DNA of 10,801 bases from an uncultured Lachnospiraceae bacterium. GTDB taxonomy: Bacteria > Bacillota > Clostridia > Lachnospirales > Lachnospiraceae. Shown piece by piece: positions 1 to 4,983 of this stretch; the first letter of the stretch is position 1; the number at the start of each line of letters is the position of its first letter. The stretch covers positions 1 through 10,801 of the forward strand of contig CAJUTQ010000067.1 in the NCBI GenBank assembly GCA_910589265.1, in the 5' to 3' direction. The notes under the pieces are model-generated. The model was not told where the DNA came from. It worked only from the letters and a program-made list of their open reading frames with translations, and did not search any database. The position numbers were made by a program, and so were the translations under genes.

Positions 1-53
1 AAGTGCTACAGAAGTGGGAAAATAGAGGGATTTTTACTACACCAAACAGGTGA
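1..53 (+). CDS. Possible 3' end of an upstream gene (DnaD-like tail?)
   Basis: Reading from base 3, sixteen codons spell VLQKWENRGIFTTPNR before a TGA at 51-53. The pattern (aliphatic, Leu, Lys-Trp, then Gly-Ile and Thr) resembles the C-terminal helix of DnaD-type replisome organiser domains, where a W...GI.T signature is common. That would fit an element whose next gene is a primase. The fragment is too short to prove coding, and frame 1 is also open to a TGA at 58-60. Treat the DnaD resemblance as a hint only. Confidence 0.27.
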   Translation, partial: VLQKWENRGIFTTPNR

Positions 54-162
54 ATTCTGAAGGTGATTGTTTGGCTCTTCAAAACCACATAATCACAGAC
101 TTTGCAGGTATTTAATAAATCTGAGTTTCACGGATTAAGGGTTAATTCATTTTTATTGTATA

Positions 163-268
163 TTATGAAAATGGCTCACTATACAAAAAGGTGCATAATC
201 TCCATTGGTGTTTAGAAGCAAAATACAATTAAAACCATATTTTGTATAGGTCTGTATAAAAATGGAGA
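163..268. repeat. Interleaved inverted repeats in AT-rich spacer
   Basis: CTATACAAAA at 179-188 is exactly inverted as TTTTGTATAG at 240-249, and TCTCCATT at 199-206 is inverted as AATGGAGA at 261-268. The pairs interleave (a, b, a', b'), so they cannot form one nested hairpin. A related GTATA...AAAATGG pattern occurs near 165-176 and 253-265. This suggests protein-binding sites, possibly for the replication protein encoded downstream, rather than a terminator. No function is proven. Confidence 0.35.
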
Positions 269-366
269 AATCAGCTATATATCAGAGGTTATATTATCTG
301 GCTATGAAATACAAAGTCACTTTGCCGCATATAATAAATAGCATTGATTGGGGGAATAAAGCAGTT

Positions 367-390
367 GGCACCCATAGCCAGTGCCTTTTT
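367..390 (+). terminator. Short intrinsic terminator-like hairpin
   Basis: GGCAC (367-371) pairs with GTGCC (381-385) around a 9-nt loop and is followed directly by five T. The stem is short (5 bp), but its position upstream of the primase promoter suits insulation from upstream transcription. Confidence 0.45.
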
Positions 391-424
391 CTTTGTTAAA
401 ATTCCTGCTCATGCATAAAACCTA

Positions 425-452
425 TTGCAATATAGATAAGAGCCTGTATAAT
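425..452 (+). promoter_or_regulatory. Promoter for the primase leader
   Basis: TTGCAA at 425-430 and a perfect TATAAT at 447-452 are separated by 16 bp. The predicted start near 459 gives a leader of about 200 nt before the primase ATG. That leader carries the antisense target, the complementary segment and the terminator described in separate entries. Confidence 0.55.
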
Positions 453-477
453 AAGTAAAAATATGATATTTAACGAT

Positions 478-506
478 AAAAAAGGCAGATGCTGATAACA
501 TCCGCC
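478..506 (-). terminator. Intrinsic terminator of the antisense RNA
   Basis: On the minus strand GGCGGATG pairs with CATCTGCC (499-506 with 484-491) around a 7-nt loop, followed by six T (478-483). The stem is perfect only as minus-strand RNA, where the odd pair is G.U. On the plus strand the same pair is A.C and no T tract follows. The terminator therefore belongs to a leftward transcript. Confidence 0.72.
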
Positions 507-517
507 TACAAAATACA

Positions 518-543
518 GTGTGCAATCATTCATCCCAACACAC
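518..543 (+). promoter_or_regulatory. Leader target hairpin for the antisense RNA
   Basis: In the rightward leader GTGTG (518-522) pairs with CACAC (539-543) around a 16-nt loop. The loop holds most of GCAATCATTC (522-531), the exact reverse complement of 622-631. It can therefore either contact the antisense RNA or pair with the segment just before the terminator, as an attenuation switch requires. Confidence 0.5.
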
Positions 544-557
544 GTGATTTCTGTATC

Positions 558-585
558 ATTATAGCGTAAAAGGACAGAAAAACAA
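558..585 (-). promoter_or_regulatory. Promoter of the antisense RNA
   Basis: On the minus strand a perfect TATAAT (563-558) lies 16 bp downstream of TTGTTT (585-580). The likely start is an A near 552. The promoter faces away from the primase gene and leads in about 75 nt to a strong terminator, with no open reading frame of note between. Confidence 0.6.
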
Positions 586-621
586 TAGATTTACTGCATG
601 ATAAACAGTATCTGAATGATA

Positions 622-658
622 GAATGATTGCCCCTGAAATTATGACGGGGTATTTTTT
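622..658 (+). terminator. Attenuator: antiterminator strand plus terminator hairpin before the primase
   Basis: TTGCCCC (from 628/629) can pair with GGGGTA (647-652), followed by six T at 653-658 that touch the ATG at 659. The upstream flank GAATGATTGC (622-631) is the exact reverse complement of leader bases 522-531. That pairing would occupy the base of the terminator stem (629-631), so the two folds compete. GAATGAT is present twice in tandem (614-620 and 622-628), offering a second pairing register. The four-C/four-G core is seen; regulation is inferred. Confidence 0.5.
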
Positions 659-2479
659 ATGAGAGAATTAGACTTGAAGAAGAATAATATTCTAAATTTT
701 GAAAAAATGGAAGAAACAGAAATTTCCAACGGCATGTGGGAACAGGATATCATAAGGAGCTGGAATTTCCTGAAAATGACGCATACACTGGAGGGCAGGG
801 ATGTAATACCAGAATTATATCTGTATCAGGAGCATAATTATGAATTTAAAGGCCATGAATGGGAGCATTATTATGAAATACCTGATAATGAGGCAGTCTG
901 CATCAGGGCGCTTATAGACCACAAGAAGACAAAAAGAAGGGTGGGCAACAAGGAGCATGTCATTAAATCATTTGATGAAGCTGGATTCTGGCAGTATTAC
1001 GATTTCGTGAAAAAGCGCCTGTTTCATAGGGATGCAGTGTATAACTTCTTCTACAACATATATAAGGTTGATTATGTCAAAGGACAGTGTTTCCAGCGGG
1101 ATACAGGGCATCAGATGATTGGAAGGATTGAAAATGTCACATCAACAAACCTGCTGGCGGTAGACCTTGATGCGTATGATTTTGAGGAATATAAAGAGAT
1201 CAGGAAACTGTTTCTTGACAGGGGGATTATACCTATTGAAGTGTCATCGGGGCATGGCTTTCATATCCTGATTAAAATTGAAACCTGTACGGATAAAGGT
1301 CTGCTTGGCAAATGGTTAAAAGTGCTTTCGGATTACAATGTGGATGTGGACCAACACTGCAAAAATCCAGGCAGGGTGTACAGGCTTCCATTTTTCTATA
1401 ATGTCAAAAGCCCAAAGTATGATACAGTGGTAAAAGCAGAAATCATGGAGGGGGAATATGGCGTGCCGACTTATAAGGTGGAAGATATTTTCCAGAGATT
1501 TGGTTATGATTATGCGGAATGGGATGCGTTGTATATAGCCAGAAATAAGAGGATTCCTACACCTGACAATACAAAAGCAACACAACGTTCTCTATCCAAT
1601 GGTAATAAGAATTGTGCTGATAAAAATCTGGCGGGCCAGAACCAGACGCACGGCATCACAGATACTGAACTTGTAAGCCTGTATCCAATGCTTGATGTGG
1701 CGGTGCTTCCAGAAGGGATAAAATCAATGCTGAAAGGTTTTGTGGAAGGCTATACCTATTACCAGTTGATGTGCATGGTTCTCTTCTTTAAGAGAAGCAG
1801 ATACAGTCTGGAACAGATTTTGGAGATTGTAACAGTGACAGAATCCATTAATGGGAATGACTGGAATTCATGGGATGCAGCAGAGGAAGCAGAGTATTTC
1901 TATCATCATATTTATGGCATAAGCATGGAAGAGCTTGATAATCTGGAAACAGAGTTTGGAGACATTACATTCCCTGTTTATGATAATGGTTTAAAAGTGC
2001 CGTTAGGAATTATGCGTCCAAATGAGTTGAAAGTATATTTATATCTTCTCCGTTATGGTAAGAGCAGGAAGAAGGATATTACTTCTTCTCTGCATATCAG
2101 CGCAAATAAATTAGACAGGATCATGGATTCTGCAATACTGATAAAAAAGGATGGACTGGAATACAGCATCATGGATAAGAAAGTAACGAATTACATCTAT
2201 TTATCGGAAGAGGAACTGGATGCTTATCTCCAGTGGAATGAAAATGAGATTGCTGTCTATCTGTATTTAAAATTCAGATGTGGTGATGATGAAAGCGTCC
2301 AGACATCAAGGGAAAGCATTGAAAAAGGGACACTTATGACTCATACTGTAGTGACAAGAACGATCCAGCACATGGAAGACAGGAAACTGATAGCCGTTAC
2401 AAGAAAAGAAAACCAGCATCATCTGATAAAAGAATTAAGGGAAAGCAATACTTATATGCTGTTAAGGCAGCCTTCTTAA
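659..2479 (+). CDS. Primase-type (AEP) replication protein with C-terminal winged helices
   Basis: Probably a replication primase or initiator of a plasmid-like or integrative element; cytoplasmic. The archaeo-eukaryotic primase core shows motif I VDLD (Asp169, Asp171), motif II SSGHGFH (His202) and motif III VDVD (Asp231). The family-typical NPGR..R and N.K residues follow (Arg239, Arg242, Asn248, Lys250). Residues about 335-430 are helical and resemble a primase C-terminal (PriCT-like) region. Two winged-helix-like segments end the protein (about 452-505 and 525-600). ATG 659 is the first possible start after an in-frame TGA at 635-637. It lacks a clear Shine-Dalgarno and sits directly on a terminator U-tract, so a later start (Met17 or Met26) cannot be excluded. 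Regulation appears to be by antisense-controlled attenuation in the leader. The helicase domain found in many phage primase fusions is absent. Primase family is well supported; a rep-like role is inference. Confidence 0.85.
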   Translation: MRELDLKKNNILNFEKMEETEISNGMWEQDIIRSWNFLKMTHTLEGRDVIPELYLYQEHNYEFKGHEWEHYYEIPDNEAVCIRALIDHKKTKRRVGNKEHVIKSFDEAGFWQYYDFVKKRLFHRDAVYNFFYNIYKVDYVKGQCFQRDTGHQMIGRIENVTSTNLLAVDLDAYDFEEYKEIRKLFLDRGIIPIEVSSGHGFHILIKIETCTDKGLLGKWLKVLSDYNVDVDQHCKNPGRVYRLPFFYNVKSPKYDTVVKAEIMEGEYGVPTYKVEDIFQRFGYDYAEWDALYIARNKRIPTPDNTKATQRSLSNGNKNCADKNLAGQNQTHGITDTELVSLYPMLDVAVLPEGIKSMLKGFVEGYTYYQLMCMVLFFKRSRYSLEQILEIVTVTESINGNDWNSWDAAEEAEYFYHHIYGISMEELDNLETEFGDITFPVYDNGLKVPLGIMRPNELKVYLYLLRYGKSRKKDITSSLHISANKLDRIMDSAILIKKDGLEYSIMDKKVTNYIYLSEEELDAYLQWNENEIAVYLYLKFRCGDDESVQTSRESIEKGTLMTHTVVTRTIQHMEDRKLIAVTRKENQHHLIKELRESNTYMLLRQPS

Positions 2480-2494
2480 CGGAGGGCTGTTTTT
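2468..2494 (+). terminator. Intrinsic terminator of the primase gene
   Basis: CAGCCTTC (2468-2475) pairs with GAGGGCTG (2482-2489) around a 6-nt loop, followed by five T. The loop contains the TAA stop, so the hairpin overlaps the last codons of the gene. Confidence 0.8.
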
Positions 2495-2657
2495 CATTCT
2501 GCCAGTCTCCTTATCTGTATCCTATATATAGTTTAATACGTCCACATATGGACATTTTTTTGCATATCAGGAGGGTAATGGAGCAGTATGCTGGCATATA
2601 GGGGTATGGGGAAACTGTGCCCTTGTTTTGGTATATGAGTGTGAAATGTTTGGAAAT

Positions 2658-2686
2658 TTGTATTTTGAGAGAAAAGCAGTTATAAT
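2658..2686 (+). promoter_or_regulatory. Promoter upstream of the small ORF and DUF2971-like gene
   Basis: TTGTAT at 2658-2663, a 17-bp spacer and a perfect TATAAT at 2681-2686. Predicted start near 2693, leaving a leader of about 240 nt before the gene at 2933. It lies in the 453-base gap (2480-2932), which otherwise holds only the primase terminator, a weak hairpin and one small ORF. Confidence 0.55.
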
Positions 2687-2727
2687 TATGTTTGCAAATT
2701 GGAAATGGTGTTGGAGAATGATATATT

Positions 2728-2826
2728 ATGAAGGAAAAGATAGAGATTGATAGACAATTGGAAGAACATAAAAGGGGAAGGTGTGGCATTTTCATTGTAT
2801 TTAATAATAATGAGAGCGATGAGTAA
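2728..2826 (+). CDS. Small leader ORF, 32 codons, unrecognised
   Basis: ATG at 2728 preceded by GGAG at 2713-2716 (11-nt spacing), ending TAA at 2824-2826. The product has a charged amphipathic first half (MKEKIEIDRQLEEHKRGR) and a short hydrophobic stretch (CGIFIVF) before an acidic tail. It follows a good promoter, which makes expression possible. It resembles nothing I know and may be a decayed gene start or chance ORF. Confidence 0.22.
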   Translation: MKEKIEIDRQLEEHKRGRCGIFIVFNNNESDE

Positions 2827-2932
2827 TATTTAGAACAAGTTCCAGAGGGGAAGTGACCACACATTGAAGATCGGGAACGCTTGAAAATGAATCAATAAAA
2901 TAATTTCCAGTTTAGAAAGGGGATAAGTTGAT

Positions 2933-3601
2933 ATGATAATTAAAGGTTTTCCATTGATTAAATTTCAAACTGCCAACCGAATTAAAGATTTACAGGATGG
3001 TCTCATGTATATGAATTCTCTAGAATGGTATCGTAAAGACGAAAGCAAAAATTCAAATAATGTTGTAGGAGATTCATTTGAAGGAATGTTTCATATTAAT
3101 GAAGCAAATTTTGTACTATCTGATACAGGAGAAAGTTTTAAAATTACAAATCAATTAATGATGACTTCTGCTGCAAATGATTATGTTTATTGTATGTTTG
3201 GCATTAATCCATATGGTAATAGTTTTACTTTTACCGAAGAACAGAAAGAAATTATTAAAACTTTTGGGGATACTGCCCTTTTAATATTAGATAGGGATGA
3301 GTTCTTTAAAAGGATACGAAATGCAGCATTAGAAGAGAATTATGAAATTTATGGAGGATTTGTTCATTATTATGATGAAGCAAAAGATTCTGTAGACCTT
3401 AGCTTATCATTACTTTCAGGAATACAAAATATTGCCTTTTGGAAGCGAAAAGCATATGCATACCAACAAGAATTTAGGTTTTTAATTCATATGCCTAATG
3501 GAGAGAAGGATCATTTAGAGTTGAAAATTGGGGATATACATGATATTTCAAAAGTATATAAAACATCAGATATATTAAATTCTAAAGTTACAAAAATGTG
3601 A
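2933..3601 (+). CDS. DUF2971-like accessory protein
   Basis: A 222-residue cytoplasmic protein with no signal peptide or membrane segment. The N-terminus (LIKF, then LQDGLMYMNSLEWYR and GDSFEG) and the late motif AFWKRKAYAYQQEFRF (about 167-182) match the layout of DUF2971-type proteins: K-[YF]...L..G.lym, a D..E motif, and W/F-K....Y..E.R near the end. The biochemical role of that family is not established to my knowledge; such genes are common in genomic islands beside defence genes. The QxE at YQQE recalls the catalytic strand of ADP-ribosyltransferases, but that is speculation. The start is supported by GAAAGGGG at 2915-2922, 10 nt upstream. Promoter at 2658-2686; no clear terminator follows. 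The gene is visibly more AT-rich than the primase and recombinase genes, suggesting separate acquisition. Confidence 0.6.
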   Translation: MIIKGFPLIKFQTANRIKDLQDGLMYMNSLEWYRKDESKNSNNVVGDSFEGMFHINEANFVLSDTGESFKITNQLMMTSAANDYVYCMFGINPYGNSFTFTEEQKEIIKTFGDTALLILDRDEFFKRIRNAALEENYEIYGGFVHYYDEAKDSVDLSLSLLSGIQNIAFWKRKAYAYQQEFRFLIHMPNGEKDHLELKIGDIHDISKVYKTSDILNSKVTKM

Positions 3602-3658
3602 TTCATTTATAAAATTTTCTAAAATATATATTTGTTCTAAATACTAAAAACTTGCCGT

Positions 3659-3733
3659 ATGAAGATTACAGAAGCTCTCGGAGAGTACTGCTAGGAGATG
3701 TTTCAGACGGAAAAGGAGTATGCGGATGCATAG
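3659..3733 (+). pseudogene. Possible decayed small gene with in-frame TAG codons
   Basis: From ATG 3659 the frame reads MKITEALGEYC, TAG (3692-3694), EMFQTEKEYADA, TAG (3731-3733), then continues open into the terminator of the opposite gene. Composition is protein-like and both stops are one transition from CAG. No family recognised, so this is a weak call; it could be chance. Confidence 0.2.
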
Positions 3734-3735
3734 AG

Positions 3736-3764
3736 AAGTGAGCTTCCAAACAGGAAGCCCACTC
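3736..3764 (-). terminator. Terminator of the LRR gene
   Basis: On the minus strand a stem of about 12 bp (GTGGGCTTCC with GGAAGCTCAC plus two outer pairs, two G.U wobbles) with loop TGTTT is followed by TTCTCT. It lies 12 bases past the LRR stop codon. The wobbles become A.C mismatches on the plus strand, so it favours leftward transcripts. The T tract is imperfect. Confidence 0.6.
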
Positions 3765-3775
3765 TAACGCGGCGA

Positions 3776-4618
3776 TCAAGCAACTATTTCAATATTGAAG
3801 TAATATCCAAGGATTTCCAGAGCCTTCTGGCCACGGTACATTTTCAAAACAACGTCCTCTGGGAAACAGCATCTTTTCTTTACGATTGGTTCAAAATCGC
3901 CTGTCAGGGAAATCTCCTTTAAGCAGGTATCCTGAAATCCGTCAGGAGGGAAATACAGGGATTCGGCATGAGTCCATAATGTCAGGGATTCCAATCCGTC
4001 AGCACCTGAAAAAGTGCGTTCTTCCAGCTTGTCAAAGTAGCCCCTTATTTCAAGGGATTTAAGGGAATGGCAGCCGTTAAAAATATCGTTTCCCAATTGT
4101 TTGATCTGATATCCTAACTCCAGTGTTTCCAGACTGGTACATCCTGCAAATGCCCTGTCTCTGACATCTTTTAAAATGTGAAAGTGTGCTTCTGTCAAGT
4201 TTTCACATCCTTTAAAGGCATCATAAGAGATGGTGTTTAAACCAGACTGTGCCCAGACAGATTTCAGGTTTTTGCAGTTTAGGAAAGTTTCTTCCTTAAT
4301 GATATGCAGGCTCCTTGGAAGCAGTATTTCTTCAAGCTCGCTGCCCGCAAAGCATCTTTTGCCAATCTTAAGGCCTCTTGGCAGTTTTACATTCAGAACA
4401 TGTGCATTTTCCAAAGCACAGTCATCCAGATATTTTACACCTTCCTCTATGCAGAGGAGATTGATCTGCAGATAATCAAAACAATGGGAGCTGATGCGGT
4501 CGATCTGCTTCCCCTTGTATTGGTGCGGGATGATAAGGTAATCCAGCCGCTCCCACCATATGCTATGATTGCATTTAACTAATGTGTTAGTTGTTTCGTC
4601 TATAACGAATCTTTCCAT
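3776..4618 (-). CDS. BspA-type leucine-rich-repeat protein (LRR_5)
   Basis: A 280-residue protein made of about eight repeats of roughly 23 residues with the BspA/LRR_5 pattern (I...aF.gC.sL..l.lp). Examples are AFKGCENL, AFAGCTSL, IFNGCHSL and TFSGADGL. Such repeats form a curved binding surface and usually serve protein-protein interaction. Most BspA-like proteins are surface or secreted; this one has no signal peptide, membrane segment or wall anchor, so a cytoplasmic role is likely. The start is secured by AAAGGAGG on the minus strand (4627-4634), 8 nt before the ATG. It is transcribed against both neighbours and has its own terminator (3736-3764). Base composition is closer to the primase and recombinase genes than to the AT-rich cargo around it. 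Its partner is unknown. Confidence 0.8.
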   Translation of the reverse strand: MERFVIDETTNTLVKCNHSIWWERLDYLIIPHQYKGKQIDRISSHCFDYLQINLLCIEEGVKYLDDCALENAHVLNVKLPRGLKIGKRCFAGSELEEILLPRSLHIIKEETFLNCKNLKSVWAQSGLNTISYDAFKGCENLTEAHFHILKDVRDRAFAGCTSLETLELGYQIKQLGNDIFNGCHSLKSLEIRGYFDKLEERTFSGADGLESLTLWTHAESLYFPPDGFQDTCLKEISLTGDFEPIVKKRCCFPEDVVLKMYRGQKALEILGYYFNIEIVA

Positions 4619-4626
4619 ATAGATTT

Positions 4627-4634
4627 CCTCCTTT
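4627..4634 (-). promoter_or_regulatory. Strong ribosome binding site of the LRR gene
   Basis: Minus strand AAAGGAGG, 8 nt before the ATG, fixes the start of the leftward LRR gene. No convincing -35/-10 pair was found for it in 4640-4740. Confidence 0.7.
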
Positions 4635-4778
4635 GATTTTCTATTGTTATTGTCTCATATAAGAATTGGCTTTTCCAGAGATGGGAAATTAAAAACGTGA
4701 CGATGGGGCACGAAAATAGAAAACTTTGAATATTTACTTATATAGAAAATTATAGAGAAAAGTGTCGAAAAGAAGGTA

Positions 4779-4807
4779 TTGACCAAGATGAATGAAAAAT
4801 ATAGAAT
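4779..4807 (+). promoter_or_regulatory. Promoter of the AbiH relic / PIN operon
   Basis: TTGACC at 4779-4784 and TAGAAT at 4802-4807 each match consensus at five of six positions, with a 17-bp spacer. Predicted start near 4814, so the transcript first passes the AbiH relic and then enters the PIN gene. Confidence 0.6.
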
Positions 4808-4874
4808 AAAATTAAAATAGTGCTCAAAAGTCATTATATATCTGTTATAGAAGACATTTAGAGAGGGATAGCCT

Positions 4875-4964
4875 ATGAATATACTCATGATAGGAAATAG
4901 GTTTGATCTGGAACATGATCTGTAGAAAAAGTGTGAGGCTTTTTGTTTTTGGGAGAAAATGTGA
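4875..4964 (+). pseudogene. AbiH-family N-terminal relic
   Basis: ATG 4875 reads MNILMIGNRFDLEHDL before a TAG at 4923-4925. AbiH-type abortive infection proteins characteristically begin with an aliphatic strand and IIGNGFDLxHGLPTxYxxFL. After the stop the same frame continues KKCEAFCFWEKM to a TGA at 4962-4964, which still aligns position by position with PTKYEDFL. The two family glycines are replaced (Arg and Asp), the Pro codon is the stop and the Tyr codon is Cys. Only about 30 codons survive of a gene normally several hundred codons long. GAGAGGG at 4861-4867 would have been its ribosome binding site. It now sits as a leader between the promoter at 4779 and the PIN gene. The alignment is from memory of the family motif. 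Confidence 0.6.
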
Positions 4965-4983
4965 AGAAAGGATATAGTTGAAA

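Larger units (their letters stand above)
478..552 (-). ncRNA. Candidate antisense (countertranscript) RNA to the primase leader
   Basis: This is a leftward transcript of about 75 nt from the promoter at 558-585. Seen on the minus strand, GTGTG/CACAC (539-543 and 518-522) closes a 16-nt loop reading TTGGGATGAATGATTG. A terminator hairpin follows: 8 bp, with a G.U pair that is an A.C mismatch on the plus strand, then six T. The loop begins with UUGG, which fits the YUNR U-turn motif of many antisense control RNAs. It is fully complementary to the leader of the primase gene. By analogy with RNAIII of pIP501-type plasmids it should bind the nascent leader and favour termination at 629-658. Promoter, loop and terminator are seen; the function is inferred. 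Confidence 0.6.

Noticed and set aside
42..74. Inverted repeat CCAAACA/TGTTTGG as a terminator
   Set aside because: The 19-nt loop is large and no T tract follows; overlap with a possible stop codon is not enough to call it.
2540..2560. GTCCA/TGGAC hairpin followed by seven T
   Set aside because: Only 5 bp; a much better terminator lies at 2468-2494 for the same transcript, so this is at most a back-up.
2511..2864. 117-codon ORF on the minus strand
   Set aside because: It opposes a convincing rightward promoter, its product looks like low-complexity antisense translation (Ser/Cys/Leu rich), and it has no ribosome binding site.
4230..4582. Plus-strand ORFs of 81 and 92 codons
   Set aside because: They are antisense shadows of the well-supported LRR gene, whose repeat pattern and ribosome binding site settle the strand.
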